Positions 33,378 to 42,984 of a stretch of 64,000 nt of DNA are shown one piece after another. The stretch comes from an uncultured Lachnospiraceae bacterium (GTDB lineage Bacteria > Bacillota > Clostridia > Lachnospirales > Lachnospiraceae): positions 7,167-71,166 of the forward strand of contig CAJTSH010000017.1 of NCBI GenBank assembly GCA_910578885.1. The letters run 5' to 3'. A model generated the notes under the pieces. That model searched no databases. It saw only the letters and a program-made list of their open reading frames with translations, and was not told the DNA's origin. Position 1 is the stretch's first letter, and each line of letters starts with the position of its first letter. Both the position numbers and the translations under genes were made by a program.

Positions 33378-33766
33378 AGCAAATAATTTTTGGAGTAACC
33401 GCCGGGATGATTTTGGTGCTTTTTCTGGGCATTATCATTTCGGTTCATGGGAGAACTCTGCGGCAGGATGAAACGGAACAGAGTCTGGAAGCGGCTATGC
33501 AGAGTGTTATGAAAAAGCTGGCAGATGGGAAGGAATATCCATTTGCAGACAGAGAGGAATTTGTAGCGGATTTTCTGGAGGCTCTGTTGGTACAGCTTAA
33601 CAGTGATTCGGATCTTACGGTTCATATTTTAAAGGCAGATGAAAAGAAAGGACTGTTGTCTGTAGAGGTGGTGGAGACGTATCGCCATCCAAACGGAGAA
33701 ACGGGGAAGGTCAGTGCCAGAAGAACAATGATATTAGATACCGTTGCAGAAACGCAAAGACGATGA
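33374..33766 (+). CDS. Tad-locus membrane protein of unknown function
   Basis: A 130-residue protein with one N-terminal transmembrane helix (about residues 4-24), then a helical extracytoplasmic part (ETEQSLEAAMQSVMKKLADG) and a beta-rich end (GLLSVEVVETYRHPNG). It resembles TadE/TadG-type minor pilins in layout but has no firm signature. Translation is coupled to the previous gene through an ATGA overlap. It ends 84 bases before the giant gene. Confidence 0.55.
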   Translation: MKQIIFGVTAGMILVLFLGIIISVHGRTLRQDETEQSLEAAMQSVMKKLADGKEYPFADREEFVADFLEALLVQLNSDSDLTVHILKADEKKGLLSVEVVETYRHPNGETGKVSARRTMILDTVAETQRR

Positions 33767-33850
33767 ATGGCATTTGCAGATGAATCTGATTATGGGAAGC
33801 CGATTTTGCTTTACAAAATATATAGCTGCAAATGGGAAAAGGAGGATGAG

Positions 33851-36800
33851 ATGAAAAAGAAACTGATAGCATCATTTATCATGGCGTCTGTGATTTTCAC
33901 AAATATGCCGCAAGACCTATGGACTGTGCGTGCTGCCGGTAAAACTATGCCGGATAATGGGAAAGCGGATATAACGGAGTTTATCAATGTGCCGGAAACG
34001 ATAGACGCCATTGCGCAGATAGAGGAGCTTTATGAGGATATCAATCTGAAAAATGCAGAGAAAAAGGCATTTGGCACCAAGACATTGATAATCAAGACCG
34101 GCGTGCAGGCATTTGACACATTCGGGGCAGCACAGTGCATTTGTATTGGTGATTACAATTATGTGTTATCTTACGAGGATGCAAAAAGCGCCGGAAATGC
34201 GTATCAGAGATACAGCGGCGCAGATTGGGTTGATTTCGTGGAACCGGACGGCGTCGTGGAGCTGGAGGATGCAGGAAGTACGGAAAAAGAATCTGTAATT
34301 GTGGAGACAGAGGGGGCTGGGGAAAGTGTGTCGAATGACGCAGAAAAGGAATTGCCGGAAAAGACAGGGGCGTATAGCACGGAAGCAGAGCTGTCGGCAG
34401 AAACGATATCTAATAGTACAGAAACAGAAGCTCCGGCAAAAGCAATGCCAGATGGCACAGAAACAGATTTTCCGACAGAAACGGCAGCAGATGTCATGGA
34501 AATAGAGCTTACAGAAGAAGCGGTACAGACGGAAACATGCGTTGCTGTCATTGACACCGGCATCAGTGCAGATGCCGGCACGGCAGGCTTGTACACGGAT
34601 AATGGCGCAGAGACATTAGATGAAAACGGACATGGGACGCAGGTCGCAAACCTGATCGCAGACGCCTTCGTACAAGCAGGGATAACCAAAGAGCAGGTGC
34701 GTCTCCTTCCGGTGAAGGTGGCAGATGCAGACGGACGCTGTACGGTATCGCAGCTTTACTTGGGAATCCTTTCTGCCATAGAGCAGGGCGCGGATCTTTT
34801 GAACATCTCCCTTGGAACGAAGAACCTTGCAGCTTCATCCCTTTTGGGGCAGGCAATGCAGGAGGCGTATGCTGCGGGACTTATCGTAGTGACCTCGGCA
34901 GGAAATGACGGTGCAGACCTTACTGGTTATGCGCCGGCAAACATCCCATCGGTCATTACCGTGGGTTCCGTAAATGGGAAAAGGGAACGGTCCGCATTTT
35001 CCAATTATGGGCAGACGCTGGACTGCGTATCCTACGGAGAAAATGTCACCGTTACAGGTCTGTATGGGGAAAAGACGAAAGAGGACGGCACCTCCTATGC
35101 CGCTGCAAATGTCACTGCAGAGCTTGCCGTACAGATGGCGGCAGAGGAAGTATATTCACCGGATGAAGCAGACGATTATATCCAGAGCGCAGCGAAAGAC
35201 CTTGGGGAGCCCGGCTGGGATGCGTCATACGGACATGGTTTGGTTGGATACTACCCTTACTGGGATGAAACCGGAGATGATACAGAACAGGAAACGGAGA
35301 AGGAACCAGCAGAGGAGGGAACGGAGGCAGAAGAGAAGAAGGAACCGGGAAACATGGAAGAATCACAAGACGTTCCCTCATTCGGCAGTGAATACCTGCG
35401 GAAGGTAAATACCTACAATCTTCTAATTGGAGATATTGAGATTCTGGCATCCAATGACAACATCGAATCTACAAGGCTCCTTGCCGACACGATGAAAAAG
35501 AGTATCAGGGAACTGTTTGAAAACCAGACGGACATCCATGCGGCGTTCGATAAAGATGCGGCAGGAGGCGCGATTGCCGGAAAATGTTATGCAGGAACCG
35601 GGAACGCGGCAATTGATGAGGCGGCGGAGGAACTGGAAGCATACTTGAAGGAACGCATGCTTGCTGTAGATTCCTCGGAGGAAGCAGCCTCGGGCTTTGA
35701 AGAAAAGCTGGACGGGTTCGTGGGATTCCTTGCAGGTTTCCAAAGCGCCGAGCCTCTTGCAGGGGACGTGTACATCGAGGCGGCCGCCGCAAAGACGGTC
35801 GGCGATGCGGCAACTTTACAGAGCATTGCGCAGACAGCAGGGGACTTTACGGTAAAACTGACGCAGGGGATTACGCTGACTTCGGAAATTGTGGTGACAA
35901 ACGGCTGCACGCTTCGCCTGCAGAGCAACAAGGAAAACACGAGGAGGACGATCTCTTTGGGGACGCTTCCTGAATCTGTAAAGACGTCGGGCATGTGCAT
36001 GTTCCGGGTGGACGGGCTGGAAAAGAACCAGCTCATCATCGGAACCGCGAGCGGGAAATACCCGGTCACGCTGGACGGGAAAAAGCAGCCGCACAACGGG
36101 TTTTTGATCTACAACTCAACGTGGGCGGGGACTGCAAACGCCTACCGGTCAGTGGTCAGGATTCGTCCGGGAACCATCCTCCGGAACAACGTCATGTATT
36201 TCGACAGTGCGAGCGCCGTCAACGGGGCGTCCGGAAGCGCCGTCTGCAATTACGGAACCCTGTATTTAGAAGGCGGGACTATTCAGGACAACAGCTTTTT
36301 AGGGAAAGCCGGGGCAAAGGTCGGGGAAGGCGCAGGGATAGCAAATTATAATAAATTTTATATGTCCGGCGGGGAGATCAAGGGGAACGTGGCGACGAAT
36401 GGGAACGGGATTTTAACCGGGAAGATGGGCAATGTGGCAGCCCTCGCCGGTTATGAGATGAAGATTACCGGCGGCAGCATCCATGACAACGGGAATGCAG
36501 ATGATAAGAAATACACCTCGAACGGAGGGGGCATCCTCATCAACCCGAACACGCCCGTGACCATCGGCGGGAGCAGCATTGACTCCGTAAAGATTTATGG
36601 CAACATGGCGGACTATGGCGGAGGGATTGCAAATTATGGTATCTGTAACCTTGGGAAATGCAGAATCTATGAGAACTATTCCGAATCGGAAGGCGGCGGT
36701 ATTTTAAATCGTGCAAGGGCGGACACGGCGGCAGCTCCGTCACTGGATATAAACGGCGCCTATGTTTACCATAATTACTGCAGCAAGACGGACAGCTCTT

Positions 36801-39800
36801 ATGCAGGCGGCGTCGCCTCTTTGAAGAGGAGGGTAAGCGGGAGAGATATTGTCCCACGGATTACTGTTTCAGCAGGGTATTTTTACGACAATGACGGTTT
36901 TTCCATCCATATCGACAGCGGGACGCTTGCGTTCGGGGCAAATGTGCGGTTTGGCTTTTCTTCATATTCTAGCGAATCATCCTATAGGGTCACGGAAGAA
37001 TGGTACGGGAGCGGCGTCTGCAATACGGGCGGTACTGTAAATGTTACAGGAAGCGCGCGGATGTTCGTCCCCGACGGCGCGGTCGGAATCAAGAATACTG
37101 GAACCCTGAACATCGGGGACGGGGCGGACTTTCTGATTTTCTGTCAGGACGCAGAATGCGCCATCCAGAACACCGGGAAAATAGCCAGCGGGAAAATTGT
37201 GAAGAACACCGGCGGCAGCGTCCTCTACCCCTATACGATAGACGGATCCGCGAACTATGGAATCAAGAACACTGGGAGCGGAACCGCATACCTGACGGGG
37301 CGAATCCGGGGGAATTATACGGTAAGGAAGACGGCAAAGAGCGAGGATAGGTCGGCAGATAACCGGAACATAAGAATCGGCATCTATAATTCCTCGTCAG
37401 CCGCCTATTCGTCAGCAAACCCGTATGCCGTCATCTTACAGGGCACGACGGTCGACGGGACGGCTTACAATGGATACGTGGGATATGCGCAGACCGGAAT
37501 TTATAACAATGCCGCGGCGGGGAATGTCGGCATCAAGCAGGGAGAAGCGGCATACTGCAGCGGGAGCGGCATCTACAACAGAGGAAAGGTGTATTTTAGG
37601 GATGCAGATGCCAAAATACACCACAACGGGAAGGACGGAATCTATAACGAGGCAATCGGAACCGTCAACCTAAATGGGGGATTTCTGTACGGAAATGCCG
37701 GTTATGGCGTGCGTAACCTCGGAACCTGCAACGTAAGCGGCGTCAAGATCGGTTTCAGCAGCTTTACAAGCAATACTGCATATGCCGCGTCTCAGAACGC
37801 GGGAGGGGGAATCGCAAACTACGGCACGCTCCGCCTGATAAGCGGAGGCTATGTCAACGGGGGGAACGCGCCGGCAGTCGTGAACACCGGGGCAATGAAT
37901 GCGGATGCAGGAGCTGCGACTGTACTGATGTCAATATCCGGCGAGTCGGTCTTGAACAACAGCGGGAGGCTCGACACCGCTTATGCGGCAGGGAAGACGC
38001 CTCTGTGGGTGCTTTCAGGAAGCTGCCGGTACGGCATAAAAAACACCGGGAGCATGCGGTTCGGAGGGAAAGTGGATGGTCGTTTCAGGGTGACGGCAGC
38101 CAGATACGTTTATCAGGAAAGCAACCGCGGCTTTACCGAGGCGGCAATATATAACAGCAGTGCAGATGCGTTCCACGGCAGCTATCCATATGCTGCATAT
38201 CTCTATGGGGATGTCTTGCTCGCAGGCTCCGGGAAGGACGGGCTGCGGACAGACAGGGGGATGATCCGCATGGACGCAGCCCATGCCACTTCAAACAAGA
38301 ACGGCGTGAACGTGGGGAGCGGTGCAGCACTACAGTTATTAAGTGCAGATGCAAAAATCTATGCCAATGAGGTGGGGATTTACAACAATGGGACCGTGCA
38401 GATGGGCAATGCGAATATCTACAGCAATACGGAGCATGGCGTGTATCAGGACGGAACCTTTTATTTGTCCGGGGTAGCGAAAGTAAACGTGAATAATGAC
38501 GTATGCCTTCCGGTGGGGCGTGTGATTACGGTGAACGGAGCGCTGACGTCGAATGGTATCGTAGCGAATGTGACTCCGTTGAAAAAAAACGGAATGGCAT
38601 TAGAAAAGATTACAGATAAAGAGGATGAGGAAAAATACGAAATCGGCAGGGTACTTGTAAAGACCAGCTATGCCGGAAGCAAAGGCTCAAATGCGTTGTT
38701 CTATCACACGGAGGGATATCGGTTCACGCTCTCAAATGGCGGTGTGCTGAGACCGGGGGACTACATGGACAGGGAAATACTTGCAAAGGAGAATTACACG
38801 GAAATATCCGGCAAGGACATCATTATCAGCAACAAATATACGGTCGTATATGAAAAGAACATCGACGAGAAGGATGAGAACGGGAATCCGGTGGATGTGG
38901 CGGTTATTGACCTGCCGGTGAATCAGGATAAGTTCTGGTGCGAGAATTTACAGATGCCGAATCAGGAAGGGACTTATACAAGCCCAACCGTATCCACGGA
39001 ACCGTATGCGGCATATTACCGGTTCCTGAACTGGAATGACAGAGCGGACGGAAATGGGGACGCCGTAATTCTTCCGTCTGTTTACCGGGAGAACGAAGAC
39101 ATGACCATCTATGCCCTGTGGCAGAAACTGTTCAACGTAGCGTATATCGGGAATGGGCAGAGCAAGGGGGATGACTTTACGGAGCATGACATTTCCCAAG
39201 AGTCCATGTATACGTTTTATGACAATCTGGAACCGGATGGAAAGGAACATTTCACGAAGGATATCGTGAACAGCTATATAGATGAAGAGACAGGGGAAGA
39301 GGTGGAACAGGAGACGACGGCGAAGGTTGTTCAGTGGAGCCTGTTGAAAAATGCGGAAATTGGGGAAACAAATTATGATAAATCTGAAAGGATAGCAGCC
39401 AGTGGATTATATAGGAATGCAGAGGAGGTAGAAGGAGCTATTACCATAGGTTTTCCGAATAGAGACAGCAATGAGTTTTCTATGAATCTTTTTGCGGCAG
39501 CTCCTGCAGAGCAGCCTTTTATCAACCTGTATGCAGTGTGGGATGAGGGACCGGTGATTGAAGCGTATGATTTGTATTATACTTTGGAAGAGGCGCAGAG
39601 CACCACGGATACTGAGGGAATTACAATGGAGGAGCTCTTGTCAAGAGCGGCTGCAGTCGATAAAGAAGACGGAATTCTGTCACATGGGAAAGAGGTCAGC
39701 TTCGGGGCAGGAAAAAAGACTACCTTTATTGTCAGCGGTTATGCGGCGGATGATTTTTCTTCCTTTACAGCGGAAGGCTCCGTAACCATCAATTATCTGG

Positions 39801-40216
39801 CAAAAGACACGGCAGGGAATGTCACAAACAGGATGGTAACAGTGAATATCATAGATACCAGTGCTAAGAAATCATATAAGGGAAAGGTGCGTTTTATCAG
39901 TGAGAAGTACCTTGATACGCTTTCCGAGGACTCCATCTGGAAAGCGGACAGTGAATATCATGATGAGCTGACAGCCGTACTTGGAAACCACAGGGAGAAT
40001 ACCGAGACATACACCGAGCAGGCATTTGGTGAAACGGTAGCGATAGAGAAGCCGGGAACAGGCACATGGGCGATGGCACCGGAAGAGACATGGGTATTCA
40101 CGCATGAGCAGGTGAATGCGGTGAAGGACTATGTTGATGCCAGTGGAATAGGAAAGTCGAAGGGTGAGGGGGCTTTGAGAGGATTTTTGGAACAGTTTGC
40201 GTCCTGTAGAAAGTAA
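33851..40216 (+). CDS. Giant secreted subtilisin-like / beta-helix surface protein
   Basis: A 2121-residue protein with a signal peptide (MKKKLIASFIMASVIFTNMP, cleavage near the RAA). After an acidic Thr/Glu-rich stretch comes an S8 subtilase domain with a full triad: D235 in VAVIDTG, H261 in NGHGTQVA, S415 in GTSYAAA, and oxyanion N352 in SAGNDG. From about residue 640 to 1580 it is a long right-handed beta-helix of short Gly/Asn-rich turns (GIANYGTLRL, GIYNNG, GVRNLG). An InlB-type repeat follows (YRFLNWNDRADGNG...MTIYALW), then an Ig-like region and a helical tail. No LPXTG or other cell-wall anchor is visible. AAGGAGG sets the start at 33851; the frame is open earlier. As last gene of the Tad-like operon it may be a pilus-associated adhesin or processing protease. 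Confidence 0.85.
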   Translation: MKKKLIASFIMASVIFTNMPQDLWTVRAAGKTMPDNGKADITEFINVPETIDAIAQIEELYEDINLKNAEKKAFGTKTLIIKTGVQAFDTFGAAQCICIGDYNYVLSYEDAKSAGNAYQRYSGADWVDFVEPDGVVELEDAGSTEKESVIVETEGAGESVSNDAEKELPEKTGAYSTEAELSAETISNSTETEAPAKAMPDGTETDFPTETAADVMEIELTEEAVQTETCVAVIDTGISADAGTAGLYTDNGAETLDENGHGTQVANLIADAFVQAGITKEQVRLLPVKVADADGRCTVSQLYLGILSAIEQGADLLNISLGTKNLAASSLLGQAMQEAYAAGLIVVTSAGNDGADLTGYAPANIPSVITVGSVNGKRERSAFSNYGQTLDCVSYGENVTVTGLYGEKTKEDGTSYAAANVTAELAVQMAAEEVYSPDEADDYIQSAAKDLGEPGWDASYGHGLVGYYPYWDETGDDTEQETEKEPAEEGTEAEEKKEPGNMEESQDVPSFGSEYLRKVNTYNLLIGDIEILASNDNIESTRLLADTMKKSIRELFENQTDIHAAFDKDAAGGAIAGKCYAGTGNAAIDEAAEELEAYLKERMLAVDSSEEAASGFEEKLDGFVGFLAGFQSAEPLAGDVYIEAAAAKTVGDAATLQSIAQTAGDFTVKLTQGITLTSEIVVTNGCTLRLQSNKENTRRTISLGTLPESVKTSGMCMFRVDGLEKNQLIIGTASGKYPVTLDGKKQPHNGFLIYNSTWAGTANAYRSVVRIRPGTILRNNVMYFDSASAVNGASGSAVCNYGTLYLEGGTIQDNSFLGKAGAKVGEGAGIANYNKFYMSGGEIKGNVATNGNGILTGKMGNVAALAGYEMKITGGSIHDNGNADDKKYTSNGGGILINPNTPVTIGGSSIDSVKIYGNMADYGGGIANYGICNLGKCRIYENYSESEGGGILNRARADTAAAPSLDINGAYVYHNYCSKTDSSYAGGVASLKRRVSGRDIVPRITVSAGYFYDNDGFSIHIDSGTLAFGANVRFGFSSYSSESSYRVTEEWYGSGVCNTGGTVNVTGSARMFVPDGAVGIKNTGTLNIGDGADFLIFCQDAECAIQNTGKIASGKIVKNTGGSVLYPYTIDGSANYGIKNTGSGTAYLTGRIRGNYTVRKTAKSEDRSADNRNIRIGIYNSSSAAYSSANPYAVILQGTTVDGTAYNGYVGYAQTGIYNNAAAGNVGIKQGEAAYCSGSGIYNRGKVYFRDADAKIHHNGKDGIYNEAIGTVNLNGGFLYGNAGYGVRNLGTCNVSGVKIGFSSFTSNTAYAASQNAGGGIANYGTLRLISGGYVNGGNAPAVVNTGAMNADAGAATVLMSISGESVLNNSGRLDTAYAAGKTPLWVLSGSCRYGIKNTGSMRFGGKVDGRFRVTAARYVYQESNRGFTEAAIYNSSADAFHGSYPYAAYLYGDVLLAGSGKDGLRTDRGMIRMDAAHATSNKNGVNVGSGAALQLLSADAKIYANEVGIYNNGTVQMGNANIYSNTEHGVYQDGTFYLSGVAKVNVNNDVCLPVGRVITVNGALTSNGIVANVTPLKKNGMALEKITDKEDEEKYEIGRVLVKTSYAGSKGSNALFYHTEGYRFTLSNGGVLRPGDYMDREILAKENYTEISGKDIIISNKYTVVYEKNIDEKDENGNPVDVAVIDLPVNQDKFWCENLQMPNQEGTYTSPTVSTEPYAAYYRFLNWNDRADGNGDAVILPSVYRENEDMTIYALWQKLFNVAYIGNGQSKGDDFTEHDISQESMYTFYDNLEPDGKEHFTKDIVNSYIDEETGEEVEQETTAKVVQWSLLKNAEIGETNYDKSERIAASGLYRNAEEVEGAITIGFPNRDSNEFSMNLFAAAPAEQPFINLYAVWDEGPVIEAYDLYYTLEEAQSTTDTEGITMEELLSRAAAVDKEDGILSHGKEVSFGAGKKTTFIVSGYAADDFSSFTAEGSVTINYLAKDTAGNVTNRMVTVNIIDTSAKKSYKGKVRFISEKYLDTLSEDSIWKADSEYHDELTAVLGNHRENTETYTEQAFGETVAIEKPGTGTWAMAPEETWVFTHEQVNAVKDYVDASGIGKSKGEGALRGFLEQFASCRK

Positions 40217-40279
40217 AAGGTGAATAGACCAGAGCTTTCTATGGAAGAATATACCTATCATTTTTAGGGAGGGAAATAG

Positions 40280-41125
40280 ATGCGCGGCTTCTTTTATGGC
40301 TGGTATTTGAAATGTCAGTCTAATACACAAACTTTAGCGGTAATACCGGCGATTCATGGGACAGAACAAAAAAGAACCTGCTCCATTCAAATTATTACGG
40401 ACGATAAAGCTTGGACAGCTGATTTTCCTGCTGACGCATTCCATTTGGCAGGAAAGAATATTTCAATTGGAAAGAATCAGTTTGGAGAGAAAGGAATCCG
40501 TCTGGCGATACATACGCCAGAACTGTGTGTAAAGGGAAAATTGAACTTCGGGGATCTATCGCCTTTAAGATATGATATCATGGGTCCATTTTCATTCGTG
40601 CCGTTTCTTGAGTGCCGTCATAGTGTGTGGAGCATGCAGCATTCAGTCTGCGGGAGCGTGCAGATAAACAAGCAGGAATATTCTTTCCGAAACGCGTACG
40701 GATACTGGGAAGGAGACAGGGGAAAGTCGTTCCCGAAAGAATATATCTGGACGCAGTGCAGTTTTCCATGCGGCTCGCTGATGTTGTCTGTAGCAGATAT
40801 TCCTCTGGCAGGTTTTCATTTTAAGGGAATCATTGGCATTGTGCTATGGCGGGGCAGGGAATACAGGCTGGCGACTTATCTTGGAGCAAAGGCGGTTCGG
40901 ATTCGGAATGGAATGATTCGTGTTGTTCAGGGAAATTTAAAATTAGAAGCCCGTATTCTGGAAAATGCCGGGAAGCCATTGAAAGCCCCGGCAAATGGAG
41001 ATATGGTAAGGACAATCCATGAAAGCGCAGCATGCCGGGCATTCTATCGGTTTCGGAAGGAAGGCAGAATTCTTTTTGCGTTTGAAACAGAGAAGGCTTC
41101 GTTTGAATACGAATATCCATTTTGA
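40280..41125 (+). CDS. Tocopherol-cyclase-family protein
   Basis: A 281-residue soluble protein starting MRGFFYGWYLKCQSN, with GPFSFVPFLECRHSVWSMQH, YSFRNAYGYWEGDRGKSFP and IWTQCSF. These motifs match the lipocalin-like tocopherol-cyclase family common in gut Firmicutes, where no tocopherol is made; the substrate is unknown and is probably a lipid or isoprenoid. It starts after AGGGAGGGAAATAG, 63 bases beyond the giant gene, and could be the last member of that transcript or an independent gene. No terminator is visible between them. Confidence 0.75.
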   Translation: MRGFFYGWYLKCQSNTQTLAVIPAIHGTEQKRTCSIQIITDDKAWTADFPADAFHLAGKNISIGKNQFGEKGIRLAIHTPELCVKGKLNFGDLSPLRYDIMGPFSFVPFLECRHSVWSMQHSVCGSVQINKQEYSFRNAYGYWEGDRGKSFPKEYIWTQCSFPCGSLMLSVADIPLAGFHFKGIIGIVLWRGREYRLATYLGAKAVRIRNGMIRVVQGNLKLEARILENAGKPLKAPANGDMVRTIHESAACRAFYRFRKEGRILFAFETEKASFEYEYPF

Positions 41126-41194
41126 TTTATAAGTTGAACACTAGAATGGAAGAGATTGATAAGTAAAACTAATAAGAAATATAACTATATATAA

Positions 41195-41224
41195 TTGGCA
41201 TTTCCATGTAAATCAAGGTACAAT
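41195..41224 (+). promoter_or_regulatory. Probable promoter of purMND
   Basis: TTGGCA (41195-41200), 18-nt spacer, TACAAT (41219-41224), with a leader of about 105 bases. I see no purine-riboswitch core in the leader. Confidence 0.6.
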
Positions 41225-41336
41225 AGGACTGTATGAAAATGCCGCAATTCATGAAGCAAAGAACTGTTTCCAAAACAAGGGCGTTGGAAGAGAGGAAGAG
41301 CGGCAAAGCATGAACAATAGTACAGGAGGAAAGATA

Positions 41337-42362
41337 ATGGATTACAAGAATGCAGGAGTAGATATTGAGGCAGGATATAAATCCGTAGAGTTGATGAAGG
41401 AACATGTAAAGGGAACGATGCGCAAAGAGGTGCTTACCAATCTTGGCGGATTTTCCGGAGCATTTTCTATGGCAGCATTTAAGGATATGGAAAAACCTAC
41501 CTTGGTATCCGGTACGGATGGCGTTGGAACCAAGCTCAAGCTGGCATTTATCATGGACAAGCATGATACGATAGGGATTGACTGCGTGGCAATGTGCGTC
41601 AATGATATAGCATGTGCAGGCGGCGAGCCATTATTTTTCCTGGATTATATTGCATGCGGCAAGAATTATCCGGAGAAAATCGCAACAATCGTAAGCGGCG
41701 TGGCGGATGGCTGTAAGCAGAGCAATGCGGCGTTGATTGGCGGTGAGACGGCGGAAATGCCAGGCTTTTATCCAGAGGACGAGTACGATCTTGCGGGGTT
41801 TGCCGTAGGGATTGTGGATGAAAAGGATATTATTACGGGAGCTGACTTAAAGGCGGGCGATGTTTTAATCGGTATGGCAAGTTCAGGCGTGCATTCCAAC
41901 GGTTTTTCTTTAGTCCGCAAGATTTTCAAAATGGATAAAGAAACCTTGGGAGCCTATCATGAAGAATTGGGCATGTCGCTGGGAGAAGCGCTGCTTGCTC
42001 CGACTAAGATATATGTAAAGGCGCTTCGTTCCATTAAGGAGGCAGGCGTGAGAGTAAAGGCGTGCAGCCATATTACAGGCGGCGGATTCTATGAGAATGT
42101 ACCGAGAATGCTGCCGGAAGGAAAACGCGCAGTGATTGAGAAAGCAAGCTATCCGATTCCTCCAATCTTTACTATGATGGCAAGAGAAGGACAGGTAGAA
42201 GAGAAAATGATGTACAATACCTATAATATGGGTCTTGGAATGGTGCTTGCAGTAGATGCTGCCGATGTCGATAAGACAATGGAAGCCATCAAAGCAGCGG
42301 GTGAAATGCCATATGTAGTAGGTAAAGTAGAGGATGGAGAAAAGGGAGTTACATTATGCTAA
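41337..42362 (+). CDS. purM: Phosphoribosylformylglycinamidine cyclo-ligase (AIR synthase)
   Basis: A 341-residue enzyme that closes FGAM to AIR with ATP in purine synthesis. Signatures include GGFSGAFS, SGTDGVGTKLKLA, DCVAMCVNDIACAGGEPLFF, GGETAEMPG, DLAGFAVGIV, SGVHSNGFSLVR and HITGGGFYENVPRML. Length is standard. AGGAGG lies just before ATG 41337; an in-frame ATG at 41310 lacks this. The last codons overlap purN by 7 bases. Confidence 0.97.
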   Translation: MDYKNAGVDIEAGYKSVELMKEHVKGTMRKEVLTNLGGFSGAFSMAAFKDMEKPTLVSGTDGVGTKLKLAFIMDKHDTIGIDCVAMCVNDIACAGGEPLFFLDYIACGKNYPEKIATIVSGVADGCKQSNAALIGGETAEMPGFYPEDEYDLAGFAVGIVDEKDIITGADLKAGDVLIGMASSGVHSNGFSLVRKIFKMDKETLGAYHEELGMSLGEALLAPTKIYVKALRSIKEAGVRVKACSHITGGGFYENVPRMLPEGKRAVIEKASYPIPPIFTMMAREGQVEEKMMYNTYNMGLGMVLAVDAADVDKTMEAIKAAGEMPYVVGKVEDGEKGVTLC

Positions 42363-42982
42363 AGATAGCGGTATTGGTTTCCGGCGGGGGAACGAACCTG
42401 CAGGCAATTATAGATGCGGTAGAGACCGGAACCATTTCCAATACTAAGATAGAAGTTGTCATCAGTAATAATAAGAACGCTCATGCGTTGGAGCGTGCAA
42501 GGCAGAAAGGAATTGAAGCGCTTTGCATTTCGCCGAAGGATTATGAAAGCCGAGCGGAATTTAACAAGGAATTTCTGGAAAAGTTGAACACCTATGAGGT
42601 GGATTTGGTTGTGCTGGCTGGCTTTTTGGTAGTGATACCGGAAGAGATGATCGCAAAATACCGCAACCGTATCATCAATATTCATCCGTCATTGATTCCT
42701 TCTTTCTGCGGAACAGGATATTACGGATTAAAAGTGCATGAAGCCGCATTGGCAAGAGGCGTCAAGTTAACCGGGGCGACGGTTCATTTCGTAGATGAAG
42801 GAACCGATACGGGACCGATTATTTTACAGAAGGCTGTGGCGGTGGAGCCGGAAGATACACCGGAGATATTACAGCGCCGCGTGATGGAACAGGCGGAGTG
42901 GAAGATATTGCCGGAAGCAATCAATCTAATTGCAAATGGGAAAGTGTCTGTAGAGAACGGACATGTAAAAATAGGAGGCTGA
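42356..42982 (+). CDS. purN: Phosphoribosylglycinamide formyltransferase
   Basis: A 208-residue folate-dependent GAR transformylase. It starts KIAVLVSGGGTNLQAIIDAV and has the catalytic region RIINIHPSLIPSF with the active-site His, and GATVHFVDEGTDTGPIILQ with the catalytic Asp. It overlaps purM and is followed two bases later by purD, giving three consecutive or near-consecutive steps of purine synthesis in one coupled operon. Confidence 0.97.
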   Translation: MLKIAVLVSGGGTNLQAIIDAVETGTISNTKIEVVISNNKNAHALERARQKGIEALCISPKDYESRAEFNKEFLEKLNTYEVDLVVLAGFLVVIPEEMIAKYRNRIINIHPSLIPSFCGTGYYGLKVHEAALARGVKLTGATVHFVDEGTDTGPIILQKAVAVEPEDTPEILQRRVMEQAEWKILPEAINLIANGKVSVENGHVKIGG

Positions 42983-42984
42983 CC

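Noticed and set aside
34204..34689. Minus-strand open frame opposite the acidic linker of the giant gene
   Set aside because: Its Ser/Val/Ala-rich translation mirrors the Thr/Glu-rich linker and has no ribosome binding site.
41225..41336. Possible purine riboswitch ahead of purM
   Set aside because: The conserved junction sequences of the guanine/adenine aptamer are not visible.
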